Shown: in pieces, positions 53,775 to 64,000 of the stretch
Layout of the letters: each line of letters starts with the position of its first letter
How positions within the stretch are numbered: the first letter of the stretch is position 1
Assembly: GCA_933228895.1 (NCBI GenBank)
Contig: OW121850.1
Span: forward strand, 29,831,773-29,895,772
Reading direction: 5' to 3'
DNA: 64,000 nucleotides
Source: Platycnemis pennipes
Taxonomy: Eukaryota > Arthropoda > Insecta > Odonata > Platycnemididae
Translations under genes and position numbers: made by a program
Notes under the pieces: generated by a model
Database searches by the model: none
Told to the model about the DNA's origin: nothing
The model's input: the letters and a program-made list of their open reading frames with translations, nothing else

Positions 53775-55620
53775 TTAGAACTGCTTGTGATTCATAACAT
53801 AGGTAATGCCAATTACCAAAACCAAATTCATTATTGAGGGGAAACAGCTCTCAAATGATATCTTTTTTGGGTTTCTTCCCTTCATGCGGAATTGCATTCG
53901 AAGCTGATTAATGAACAGCAGCGACAGGATATCGTGAACTGTCTTCTTCAAGGTAGTTTGAAAAAATTTTTCTGTCAGGTTCCTGAGCAGCATATTCGAG
54001 GACTTCTCACGTAGGTACTGCACCTAAAATGAAGAAAATCATTTTAGCCTCTTGCAAACAAAAGAAAAAAATACACGAAACCATTTCATGGTTAAAAATG
54101 CCAAACCATAAACTTTCTGTACTTTCAATTAGAGCAAATTTCATCTTCAAAATCAGTCGCCTCCTGAATGGTTTCCATGGAGAGTCAGTGTATCAATTCT
54201 CCCTCTTCATTATCCCCTTTGGTGTGGAATTGTATGGAGTCCATTTTGAAAGTAATTGCATTTATGGTTTCCTTCACTTCCTCTGTGCTTTGGGCTATTT
54301 GTGCCCTTAAATCCCTCCTCAAGGCATTCCTCATCTCCTTTTTGAAGTCATCCAATACTTCAGTAATGAATGCCTTCAATTCTAAAACATGAAAAATACA
54401 ACGTGAACATATCAAATAATTCACTTAACCCCATGACATTTCATGATAAGCTTACGTAAAATAATTAAACTTAATCGCTTACCAGTAGTAGGGCAATTGG
54501 TAGACCCAGTTGCCACTTCGTCTGCTATTGTGATACTGTCACTGAAAAGTTCCTGGAAGTCAACTAGGCTTGCCTCATGAGCCCTTTGCTGGCTAGTGGC
54601 TAAGGCAGAAAAGGAGCTCACACTGGGCTTTGATGAGGAAGGCTTGGTTATGTCCACTGCAAGTAGCCTGGAAGGTTTATATGTAGCAGCTGAAACAGCA
54701 CAACTGCTGGAAGACTTACGCTTCTCTGTCCTCATATGCCCAATAGATGATGCAGGAGCCTCACCAGGCCTCTTGAGAGGCTTCGGAAGATGTGGTGCAA
54801 CTACCCTTTTGCAAGCAGCTTCAACATGTTCCCTACTGAACACGTTATCTAGAAGGAAAAATCAACATTGAGATCACCGTAGATCATTAAAAAGACTATA
54901 ATCAATGTACAATCAGAGAGGAAACAATACCTGGAGGTTAATGTTGATTACTTCACATGTCTTCACTGTCTACATATATACGAGACTCACCAGGCATCTT
55001 GAGAGGCTTCGAAAGCTTTGTGGCAACTACCCTTTTGTGAGCAGCTTCAACATTTGCCCTACTGAGCATGGTATCTAGAAGGAAAAATCAATATTGAGAT
55101 GATCATGGATCATTAAAAAGACTATTACCTATATACAATTAGAGAGGAAACAATACCTGAAGAAGGTGGATTACTTATCATGTCCTCACTGTCCATGCAT
55201 TCTGAGTCAGAGAGTGGCTCATTAGGATATCTAATATCCTTAGCCACTCTTTCTTTTCTCCCCCCCAGTACTTAGAGTAGCCGCAAAAGTCTCCAGGTCA
55301 GTATCCTCACAATCTGCAAATTTTATCTCCAATGGAGTGGCACCAAGAATATCATCTAAAATGAGAGATTTGGGAATGATGTGTAAAAAGATTAGTTGAT
55401 GAACAATCGTATCACCTCATCCAAAAATTTACTAAAACTAACCAAATGGATATGTAACATATCTACACTGAAGCATGTCCCAGGATTCTGCTGGCTGCTG
55501 CTCTTTCCTAATCATCTTCTGGACAACTGCAGGAGGACATTCAACGGGTGGATACAAAATAAATTGATAGTGAGCCTCCCTCATAAGCCAGCAAATTTAG
55601 TATCCCAATCTCGGTAGCCT
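53775..55620 (-). pseudogene. EnSpm partner gene 2 with DUF4806, convergent to the transposase
   Basis: Minus-strand exons: 55620-55445 (YPPVECPPAVVQKMIRKEQQ, SWDMLQCRYVTYPFG), 55355-55160 (ATPLEIKFADCEDTDLETFA, YPNEPLSDSECMDSEDM), 55075-54993 (MLSRANVEAAHKRVVATKLS KPLKMPG), 54850-54484 (VFSREHVEAACKRVVAPHLP KPLKRPG, Ser-rich middle, STNCPTTG), 54382-54185 (coiled: ELKAFITEVLDDFKKEMRNA), 54023-53775 (DUF4806 end: VQYLREKSSNMLLRNLTEKF, INQLRMQFRMKGRNPKKISF). It matches partner gene 1 exon by exon. It lies tail-to-tail with transposase copy 2, 580 bp apart. The exon at 54993-55075 is a duplicate of the next one. Confidence 0.68.
54755..55160 (-). repeat. Exon-plus-intron tandem duplication in partner gene 2
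   Basis: 54755-54932 and 54988-55160 share tcttgagaggcttcg, caactacccttttg, gcagcttcaacat, tatctagaaggaaaaatca, gatcattaaaaagacta and agagaggaaacaatacctg in the same order. Each copy holds one short exon (KRVVA..KPLK.PG) and its upstream intron. Confidence 0.8.
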
Positions 55621-58600
55621 GGCCCTCATATGGTTACATCCACTATTGTTCAAAATAAAGATATCATTTCACAAATAAAAATATTGGTTTATTAAAATTA
55701 TATTTTACAGTACTTTTAAAAAATGGTAGCCACAAAATGATAGACAATATAAAAAAGGACAAACTGAATAAGCCTCTTGAGGCTGACAAAAACAGTAATT
55801 GAACATCGGATGCTTTTACTGTTATACTTTGCACATAAGCAGAATTACCAACAAAAAATATATAATTTTCTGAACCACAAAGCTGGTGGAACAATACATA
55901 TACTTCGAGTTATCTGGTCGTCATAACACATTTACTTTTAAAAAGAAAACCCACTAGGAAAAACTTGATTCTATGAACACAATAAAATTCCTTTTCCAAG
56001 GCACTTCAGTAAAATGGTGGACTGTACTCACTAAATACAAAGTAAAATAGGCATCACAACAGTACAACCTTCTCTGGGTAACTTACTTCTAAAACACTTG
56101 GCACGAACATTTGATGCTTCAACTGTAACACTTTTCACAGAAGAGGAATTATCAATTAAAGAAATATTAGTTGCTAGAGTCACAAGGCTGATTGAATAAT
56201 GATTATGTTTGAATTATTCTGTCACCATGAATACACAAAACATTATTACTGATGAGAAAATTCTTTGCTAACAAAATGGTAGAATCTGACAAGACAGCAA
56301 TTATCATTCGATCTCGAGGAAAGAGAAAACACACTAAATTCCAATTTAGAGATTTCAGAAGTCTATATAAAAAAATGGATAATTTGAAATGTTCTACATA
56401 ATCTTTAGAAATTGGAAGAAAATTTTCCTCGCGTACACGGTAAATAACTTGCTCCAAAGGTTTAGGTGAATGCTTGCCTTTCCTTTTTAATTCTTCCTAT
56501 TAAACTTTCAAATTTGAGAGAACTGAACTTGTCCAATGAACCAAACTTTCTAACACCATCTGCAAGATGTACAAGATTATGAACATTGTATGCGATATAT
56601 TTAACTCCGTATAATTCTTATATTCAAGTACAAACCACCTCAACAAAGAATTTGCATAATCATTCAGCTTCAGACATGGACTAGGGTCATATAAACTCTA
56701 GTTAAAAGTGAAATTTAAAACTACTGGCCCCAGGATCAAAAGGAATAGACGACATTCTGTGGCTTTCCTCGAGTGGTTTAAGACTGTAATAAACCAGTGG
56801 AAATAAAGTTGCAATTGCCCTTTTGAATGGATTTAATCTATTGGTCATCAGCTAGAATTGCAATTTGTACCATGAAACTGGACAGGTGCAGTTCTGGGAC
56901 TGCCACAAGTTTCAGTGGAAACTTCCCTCCCCACTGGCTTCCTCTGCAACCCATTTCTGAATCCTCCCACATATTTATGACATTTCTGTGGAGAGAATAA
57001 AGCAAAAATCATTATGCAACATTAAAATTTAAAATCAATGATCAGAGAATTCCTGTACCTGCCAAATTTACCAAAGGAGATGAATAATTCCGCACAACAG
57101 CTTTTTGGTTGAGATTTATTATAGGTCTATTTGGTAGAACATTTTTGTTTTTCTTGTTTTCCACGTCCTTGGATGAAGAGCCACCATTGACGCATTCAGT
57201 GGAATTCCACTGAGGAATTGACGCTTACCATCCACCTCCCATTCTGAATCAGAATCCTCAGCCCAAAAGCTGGACCTTCCTTCTCTTCCATTCTGTTGGA
57301 TGGCATTGGTCTTCTGATTCAATGTTAGAAAATTGGGTAATATATTCCAACTTACCCTTTGCTTCTTCTCGAGAATCTGAAAAGGTCATTATAGCTGTCG
57401 CGTAGTGAAAATTCTATTAAGCAAATGAATTTACCCGAAGGACCGAGGAATTCTTTGACATAAATATATATTTCCATTAATATACAAAAGTAATAAATTG
57501 TGACAAAAGAACAAAACTTAGCTTCCAGTCCGTGTCCTTGGCACTCACACGGGAATGGGGGAGAGGGGGCAGTTGATGGTCACTATGCACTAGGTTTCAC
57601 TTTCACATGGGAGGGCTGCCGACGACTGGTCTGGTACGACTTACGCGCACACACACACAAAAAACGAGAGCGTCTCGCGCACAGTCATGACAACTACGCC
57701 CTCCAGTGGCAGTTATCTAAACTAAAAAGTACGAAAATTACTAAACAATAGCACTCAAACTAATGCTTTTGTAGTATGTACCTCAAATGATATTATAGAA
57801 ATTTGGAATGTGTTCATTCACAAACTACACTTTCTCGTACGATGGCTACATCGCTTTCAGTAATCCTAACATATTCCATGTCTATTCCATCAATGGGTGG
57901 CTCTAGAACTCTCTAGTTCTGCGACTGTTACATCTACAGGCGTTACGAAAATGCACGGTCATAATATCTTGAACCTCCGTTTTTGCTTTTCGACGGGAAT
58001 AATCAGAGAATATTGCAAACGCTCGTCGTGCGGCACGACGGTAACATTAAATGCAAATGAACAAAAGAGGTAATTGTTAAAGCATCGCGTTAATAGTAAA
58101 AACTTGGTATTTAGCAAATAACAAACATATTCTGCTTGCTAACACTTGCGAAATTAAGATTCACGTAGTAATTTAAGTTAGGTAAGTTTGAGTTTAACAT
58201 TTGAGTAATATAAGTTAGAAATTCATAGGTATGAACTGATTTCCAAATTTAAATGACGATTATCATCGAGTTTAAACACATTAAGTTCAATTGTAAAAAA
58301 ACAGGATTGGAAGATGAGCGACCACGGCTCCAAAACTACTATATTCCAGCACAATGTGACCTAATCATAACCCTTTCCATAACTCGTGCGAAGCATGGCC
58401 ATTTCTAACCATGCCACCCACCGATATCTCCAGCATTATGTACATCATAATTGCGACCCAACTTGGAAGTATCCTCTGTTATATTTGATGACTACTAACT
58501 TAAATGGAGATCAACATAAAAGTAGCAACATATTTCTGTTTGATCACTAGCGAAAATAAACTACAGATGATATTTTTAACACTACGTATTTGGAATGGAA

Positions 58601-59344
58601 CTCGTCGCCTCAACGAGGCCAGTAATACCTTCCGTATAGATGAGGATTTCAAAACATCAGATTATTATTAATGATTAAGTACATATCATGCAATGCTTAC
58701 CGTCCTATCAGCACACATTTCGCAGGTCAATGGAAGAAATAGTGTGCAGAATAAAGAGTAACCGATTATATTCTCTCTTTGATGCACTGTTGCCGGCCAA
58801 TGATATGAACAGTGTGCTGAAGAGACAGTCGTCAACAATCTCCTCATCCCGTTTGGATCACTTGGATGCACAGATAGACGCTCTGGATCATCACGTGTAA
58901 TGCCTCACTTCGAGTAGGCTACAAAATGGAGTAAAACGTGGCCCGACGAACTGAAGCAATCTGTCATGCCCGAAAGCGCAATTCGCGATAAACAAAAACA
59001 ATACGAAATTCGTGTAGAGATATATTCTGGAGGAGAGGTTTACTTATTGTTATGCAGGAAAAAAATAATTTTTACTTCACATTAAGAAATTATTGATAAC
59101 ATTTAAAATACGATTGATCACTCGATTTTTCTAAGTAGATAAGAGGACGTTTGTACATTGGTAAGATTCTTCCGCGCCGATAATATGGACATACATGCAT
59201 CGAAAGTGTCTCATTTAAGAAAGAAATTAATTAGCACTCTAAAAAGTTGAGTTCTTGAGAAAAAATGTTTCCTATTTATTAATAATTGGCAATATAATCC
59301 AACTGGTCGCCCGATTTATACTGGTAGACATAGCATAACCTGTG

Positions 59345-59447
59345 TGGCTTTTTAGGTACTTCTAAGGTGCCATTAAAAGCACACATGCCTAGGTGCCCAT
59401 TTTAGGCGCCTTCAAGGCGCATTTAACAGCTATTTTGCTAAGTGGGT
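59345..59447 (+). mobile_element. Short word-repeat insertion D, AGGYGCCT type
   Basis: Words taggtacttctaaggtgcc, cctaggtgccc, ttaggcgccttcaaggcgc repeat the GGYGCC palindrome on both strands. Ends TTTTGCTAAGTGGGT (59433-59447), the shared boundary. Confidence 0.55.
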
Positions 59448-59884
59448 CATGAGCCGCTTCAAAGTCGATATTAGTTCGATTTGTCGTTTACACATCGATA
59501 CATGGATACACCGAGTCAATCGATATATTGATAGTATTTTAAAATAAAATAATGTGCAAAACTTGACAATAACTCATTCATTATTCTGAAAAACATGAGA
59601 ATATTATTACGCCTCAGCGTCTCAGTATCCTAATTATTTAAAATTATGTAGATGAATAAAAATATATTATTCCCCATGCCATATTTTATAACCCCACCAT
59701 GCAAAGGTTGCTGTGAATGGAAGTGAGGAAATATTAAATCGGCGTCAAGTAAATACATATTCCGGCAATGTCTGAGAGCTGAAACATTTCTTATGGTCAC
59801 ATTTTTCCGAGACAGTATTTGATAAACCACAGTTATATTTTTGTATTGCATAATGCAGCAATGTAATAGTACAATGAAATTACA

Positions 59885-60036
59885 AGGTAATGTAACGTCC
59901 ACATAATTAAGAATGTCACAAATGTTATATTACGTGGGCGTTACATGTTATTTAACATAATTGCCGTATCAAAGTAACAATTGTTATGTTGTGTTACTCC
60001 AAGTAATATAACTGCTTCAATTTGTGTTTACTGGGT
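59885..60036 (+). mobile_element. Short word-repeat insertion E, GTTAC/GTAAC type
   Basis: Words gtaatgtaacgtccac, gttatattacgtgggcgttac (split in two), catgttatttaacat, agtaacaattgttatg, gttactccaagtaatat recur on both strands. Ends TGTGTTTACTGGGT (60023-60036), one or two bases from the shared boundary. Confidence 0.55.
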
Positions 60037-60267
60037 AGTAGTTATTCGTGCCTAACTTAGTGACGCAATCCTTCTCCATGGTTGTTTCGCCGGCTAAATT
60101 CGGGCGTCATGCAAATTCACTTGTTGCACGGATTTCTCAAATTCTTTGCTCTTCACCGCAGTCTAACGTCGCTGGACCCATAATTTGTACGAGGATTCAG
60201 TTATAGACAAATGCAAACTCGAAATATATTCAAGCTCCTTAATGAACCAAGTTCTCGCTCAAAAACT

Positions 60268-60849
60268 GAACAGCGCACAACTCAAACTGAACAGCGCACA
60301 ACTCAAACTGAACAGCACACAACTCAAACTGAACAGCAGACAACTCAAACTGAGCAGCACACAACTCAAACTGAACAGCACACAACTCAAACTGAACAGC
60401 ACACAACTCAAACTGGACAGCGCACAACTCAAACTGGACAGCACACAACTCAAACTGGACAGCACACAACTCAAACTGGACAGCACACAACTCAAACTGG
60501 ACAGCACACAACTCAAACTGGACAGCACACAACTCAAACTGGACAGCACACAACTCAAACTGGACAGCACACAACTCAAACTGGACAGCACACAACTCAA
60601 ACTGGACAGCACACAACTCAAACTGGACAGCACACAACTCAAACTGGACAGCACACAACTCAAACTGGACAGCACACAACTCAAACTGGACAGCACACAA
60701 CTCAAACTGGACAGCACACAACTCAAACTGGACAGCACACAACTCAAACTGGACAGCACACAACTCAAACTGGACAGCACACAACTCAAACTGGACAGCA
60801 CACAACTCAAACTGGACAGCACACAACTCAAACTGAACAGCAGCATAGC
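60268..60849 (+). repeat. 21-bp minisatellite, 28 units
   Basis: Unit RACAGCACACAACTCAAACTG repeats with exact 21-bp spacing from 60268 to 60835. The first seven units have GAACAG or GAGCAG, the next twenty GGACAG, and the last GAACAG again. Because 21 is divisible by three, several frames on both strands stay open (for example 60185-61015), but this is a by-product of the repeat. The ends are sharp: unique sequence on both sides. Confidence 0.95.
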
Positions 60850-62226
60850 TCGTGACACCGACTTCTATTTATGCCTCTTCATCGTCTGGAACATTCCAGA
60901 CTTAAACTCTACTCGGTTCCAGAAAAGGAAGGGAAGTTCCGGGAGCCGGTATGACTTGAGAATTAGGAAAATAACGAGAATTACAAAAATTACACTTGAG
61001 AATAACGAAAATTAGTGAAGAACGTACAATAAATTTCACCATAACAACAGTATTCCTAATAGATTTGACAACATTACTTGAGTTACTGATGTAGTTTTCA
61101 ATAATAGCCTTCGAGGTGTGGAAAAAAGTGCTCTGAATTCTTTACGAGCTCTTAGATAATACTGGTGTGAAATTACATCATTAAGTTTACTTGAAAATGA
61201 AGCTCTCGAACCTTTTTAGGCAGAGCAATGAGTTCTGGGGAGTTTATCTTAAATCTGCCTCCTGGGTTTTTTGACTTGACCCTTTTCACAGGGAAAGCAG
61301 CATTAAATTGCATAATAAATATATCCCAAATAGCAAGCTAAACTTGCAGCAAACTTGCTGCAGGTTTGTCATGGCAAAGTTGCAAGTTTGCAAAAAGTTT
61401 GTTCATGCTGAACATTTCACTTTCTGTCATTTCCATGAAATTCCCAGACAAAATGTCTCTCTGAAACAAAGTGTATAGAGATTCTCACGATTTTTTGTTT
61501 CAATGATGGTACATTGCCTGATAAAATTCATTGCTGTATTTAAGATACAGATTCTAAGCCGTTCAAAATAAAACTTCAACACTTAACACTTAGGTGAGAA
61601 AGCTCTTACTTTTTCTAACATGCCTCTCGCCCTAACATGCTTTACATAGGTCAACAAAACCATATTAGACTTTTCTTATACAGTATCAGGTAGTTGAAAA
61701 TCAAACTTCAATACGAAATGCCATGCCATGCCATCGTTTCCGTTAGAAAACACATATTGCCACTCGAATTACCAAAACAACAAATGTGCAAAATGTTACT
61801 TTTGCGATACAAGCAATTCAAAGCCCGTGCCCGTAATATTTATAATTATAAAAATGATTGTCCAATTTCTCCAATCTAAAGAAGAAAAAACTGAGTGGCC
61901 CGGCAACTATGTTGGGCAGCATGTTGGAGACGAAAGAAGTTCACTGAATGAGAGCCGAGCCACTTGTGGAATCACGACAGCTTTGAGTTTTCCCTGATAT
62001 GGCATGAAAACCCCTGACATTTCCCTGACATGTGGCCACCATGAATGGTGCTTGCCTTGCTTACCATCAGCTGCCAACGAAAATATCCTGGAAAAGAGTG
62101 GATAAGTGACTTGTTATCAATAACTGCCTAACTGCCCTAGGACTAGCAGTCAACTTTTTAATGTCAAAAACAGCAGAGCAAAATACTTTTTCAGACCTTG
62201 GGTCACTTTTCATTCCTGAAAATTAC
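60850..62226. other. Gene-poor stretch with word-repeat insertion F
   Basis: 61324-61420: starts TCCCAAATAGCAAGC (inverse of the shared boundary), followed by aacttgcagcaaacttgctgcaggtttg and gcaaagttgcaagtttgc. 61694-61997 (+) open frames lack motifs. Nothing else assignable. Confidence 0.45.
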
Positions 62227-62443
62227 CTGAGATCGCGTTGGCCTTCTCAGGAGTCAGAGGTGGTCTCGAAGATTCATCCTTCTTTGCTGGGCATGACTTT
62301 CCAAACACTGAGCTATAACTCAGTCTTTCGAATCCCCAAAGAGCGACTGCCAGGTTTTTCACGAATACAGTATTGGATGTTGCCATTGCCTCCACATTCA
62401 CTAACGTTTGGTTGGGAATAAATATTCCTCTCCCTGAATGAAT
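62227..62443 (-). CDS. BEN-domain exon
   Basis: A GT-AG bounded exon on the minus strand: acceptor ctttattgcag at 62444-62454, donor CAG|GTAATT at 62226. It encodes IHSGRGIFIPNQTLVNVEAM, ATSNTVFVKNLAVALWGFER, LSYSSVFGKSCPAKK and SRPPLTPEKANAIS. The LA--L-G-E-L--SSV-GK ... PPLTPEK--AI pattern is the BEN domain, a DNA/protein-binding module of chromatin proteins that also occurs in transposon-linked genes of insects. Intact over 72 codons. The flanking exons are uncertain (62760-62467 in another frame). It could be part of an EnSpm-type partner gene or a host gene. Confidence 0.55.
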
Positions 62444-62674
62444 CTGCAATAAAAGCATTGCTTTAGTTATAACAAGATCCTCGGGACAAAATTCATACAT
62501 GGATTTAGACAACTGGTGCCTAGAGATTTAAGAAACAAATAACTTGCCGAACCCATGCCAATGATTTCCACAAATCCGAGCGATCTAGGTTCCCCACGAT
62601 TACCAGTAATAAGAAACTTACGAATGAAAGTGGGCCAAAGTAAAATCACAGAATAAAAATTTCCAACATGTATC

Positions 62675-63109
62675 ATGAACAAATCATTTATTTCCACGAA
62701 TGATGTATTGGATACATTTTTCATATTATTTATTAACTTCTTGGAAATGGCAGCAAACAAATCTGAATTAAATTTGTTCAGAACTCGCTATCAACTGGCA
62801 AGCAGAAATAAGCGAAATCTAAAATTTGGAAGAGCAAGGTCCAAACGATTTAACACGAATGTAACCAAATCTAAAAGTTCAGACAGTAATGGACGAGAGA
62901 AAAAGAGGAACACATTTTCACTCAAAAAGTCAAAGAGGAACACATTTTCACTCAAAAAGTCTGTCTCAAACATGACTAATCCATTGCCGGCTTCCTGTTC
63001 ATCCCTCATTGGCGAACGGGTCTCCCTCGCCATTATTTCTAGTGGAAAAAAAGAAATAACAATCAATACAGAATACATGTCTCCACCAACACCACCTAGA
63101 TTAGATTAG
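62675..63109 (+). CDS. Unassigned basic open frame
   Basis: 144 codons, Lys/Arg/Ser-rich from residue 28 on (MAANKSELNLFRTRYQLASR, KFGRARSKRFNTN). It includes a 30-bp tandem duplication at 62908-62968 (KRNTFSLKKS twice). It overlaps the opposite-strand BEN region only at its start. No family recognised; possibly noise. Confidence 0.2.
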   Translation: MNKSFISTNDVLDTFFILFINFLEMAANKSELNLFRTRYQLASRNKRNLKFGRARSKRFNTNVTKSKSSDSNGREKKRNTFSLKKSKRNTFSLKKSVSNMTNPLPASCSSLIGERVSLAIISSGKKEITINTEYMSPPTPPRLD

Positions 63110-63123
63110 TGTTAGTGTTGCCT

Positions 63124-63303
63124 CCACACATAGAAATGTATTGCTAAAGTAGCAGTATTCCAGTGTTTGGCCATCGTTACAATAATTGAGTGGAAAAGAC
63201 TCATGGCCGTCTTCCACACATAGAAATGTATTGCTAAAGTAGCAGTATTCCAGTGTTTGGCCATCGTTACAATAATTGAGTGGAAAAGACTCATGGCCGT
63301 CCT
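63124..63303. repeat. 90-bp tandem duplication
   Basis: Two copies of a 90-bp unit (ccacacatagaaatgtattg .. gactcatggccgtc), identical apart from the edges. Unit boundaries 63124-63213 and 63214-63303. Non-coding. Confidence 0.9.
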
Positions 63304-63523
63304 ACATGCTTTCCTTTAGGCCCTCAAACTCCTCTTTTAGAGTCGACAAAAACTCTAAAGGAAGAGCCTTCAGGGCCATTAGAGCTTCCTGGAGCTTTAA
63401 ATTCCTCTCCTCCAAAGATTTGCACTTCTCTTTTAAGGAAGTAACTTCCTCCCTAAGCCTCTCCTCCTCATCATGGGCCATCATGGCTCGCAACCTCACC
63501 TCTCTCCTTCCCTCCTCCAGCTA
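63297..63523 (-). CDS. Coiled-coil terminal exon, unknown product
   Basis: After a pyrimidine-rich acceptor (tttcttttag at about 63524-63533) the minus strand reads LEEGRREVRLRAMMAHDEEE, RLREEVTSLKEKCKSLEERN, LKLQEALMALKALPLEFLST and LKEEFEGLKESM before a stop. Strong heptad pattern. The stop lies at the edge of the 90-bp duplication. The style (zeste or DUF-type partner of a transposon, with a coiled end) fits the neighbourhood, but no family can be named. Confidence 0.45.
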
Positions 63524-63582
63524 AAAGAAATACAACATGCATATCAGTTAACGTATAGGAGATAAAAATTGCTTTATTCATC

Positions 63583-64000
63583 TACATCTACACGATACCC
63601 TGCAAGCCGTCGCGAGGGTCTGTGGCAGGGGGTACAGATCACCAAACATGCACTATAAACATACAAACATGCTACTAAAGGGTCTCGGGTAACTACACTT
63701 TTAGTATCTACATATTAAATAGGGATTGGTTATTAATACATGCATCATGCGCTACAGACGACTCTAAAATAATTCCCCTACCTATCCCTTTGCTATGCTG
63801 CCTATTCTATTCTCTTATAGCACGGGGGAAAAATGACGTTTTGAATTAATCAGTACGACAATCTATCTCTCTAATCATTTTTATCTAGGCGAACTAAGCA
63901 TAATACGCTGGTGTTATTAATATATGCATAACATCCTCAGTAAACCTATCAGATTTAAGTTCAAAATCCGAATTAAATCATGAGGAACTGTATCGAATGC
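63583..64000. repeat. Interspersed repeat beginning (CATCTA)n
   Basis: catctacatctacacgatac, cctgcaagccgtcgcgaggg and tctgtggcagggggtac resemble a block I know as a common high-copy sequence in insect genomes; a decayed relative is at 14336-14390. It runs to the window end. Confidence 0.5.

Larger units (their letters stand above)
55621..60184. other. Gene-poor stretch
   Basis: 57229-57312 (minus) is a possible short exon (TNAIQQNGREGRSSFWAEDS, then EWEVDG|GTAAGC) with an acceptor at its 5' side; family unknown. 57540-57690 is G/C-richer with an (AC) run. 58688-58900 (+) is an unassigned frame. 59340-59447 and 59880-60036 hold word-repeat insertions listed separately. No other content seen. 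Confidence 0.4.

Noticed and set aside
60185..61015. Long open frames across the minisatellite on both strands
   Set aside because: All derive from the 21-bp period; no start context, no domain, same openness in opposite strands.
1..64000. CRISPR arrays, operons, rRNA, tRNA genes or bacterial features
   Set aside because: None seen; tandem repeats lack spacers, coding sequence has spliceosomal introns, and the only tRNA-like sequence is a SINE head.

Overview
The window is AT-rich animal DNA, most likely from an arthropod and probably an insect. This is an inference from the repeat families present (RTE/BovB-like, CR1- and jockey-like LINEs, copia, Ty3/gypsy, animal EnSpm/CACTA with DUF4806 partner genes, Tc1, pogo/Tigger, Transib, piggyBac, Penelope-like). 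There is no operon structure, ribosomal RNA, tRNA gene or CRISPR array. Nearly everything is repeat-derived and decayed.

Region 1 (about 3.5-28.4 kb, + strand) carries the one recognisable host gene, a TMEM234 homologue. Four coding exons (3486-3637, 18910-18976, 19081-19173, 28298-28365) have consensus splice sites and matching phases, and an AATAAA lies 72 bases after the stop. The first exon was not found. The gene spans about 25 kb because two introns (15.3 and 9.1 kb) are packed with transposons. These are an RTE-like LINE broken by two DNA elements (4.5-8.6 kb), a copia fragment broken by a CACTA-type MITE (9.95-11.35 kb), MITEs, a Penelope-like end, a 3.3-kb Tc1 element with half-kilobase inverted arms (15.2-18.5 kb), a second RTE-like LINE that swallowed a copy of a TMEM234 exon edge (19.4-20.4 kb), a CR1-like ORF1, and a pogo/Tigger transposase (24.2-26.4 kb).

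Region 2 (28.4-41 kb) is a transposon graveyard. It holds three copies of a GC-rich repeat beginning CCCCTGCGGG, a Ty3/gypsy pol remnant, a Transib (RAG1-like) remnant with a CACAGTG terminus and CGACG flank, a Tc1 remnant, a jockey-like LINE, and a stack of gypsy inside gypsy inside copia.

Region 3 (41-58 kb) is dominated by EnSpm/CACTA. One transposase gene (42.9-44.8 kb) is interrupted by a 710-bp solo LTR and has a DUF4806 partner on the other strand. A second, near full-length but broken copy (50.2-53.2 kb) has a convergent DUF4806 partner gene (53.8-55.6 kb). A piggyBac remnant, a zeste-like Myb/SANT gene fragment and a possible BEN fragment lie between.

Region 4 (58-64 kb) has little coding content: a 28-unit 21-bp minisatellite, a BEN-domain exon, a coiled-coil exon and a 90-bp tandem duplication.

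The most unusual pattern is a set of short insertions, each built from its own self-complementary word repeated on both strands, that share an end close to TGTGCTAnnTGGGT (18.7, 21.4, 27.5, 59.4, 60.0, 61.3 kb). All protein identifications rest on reading motifs; no database search was run.
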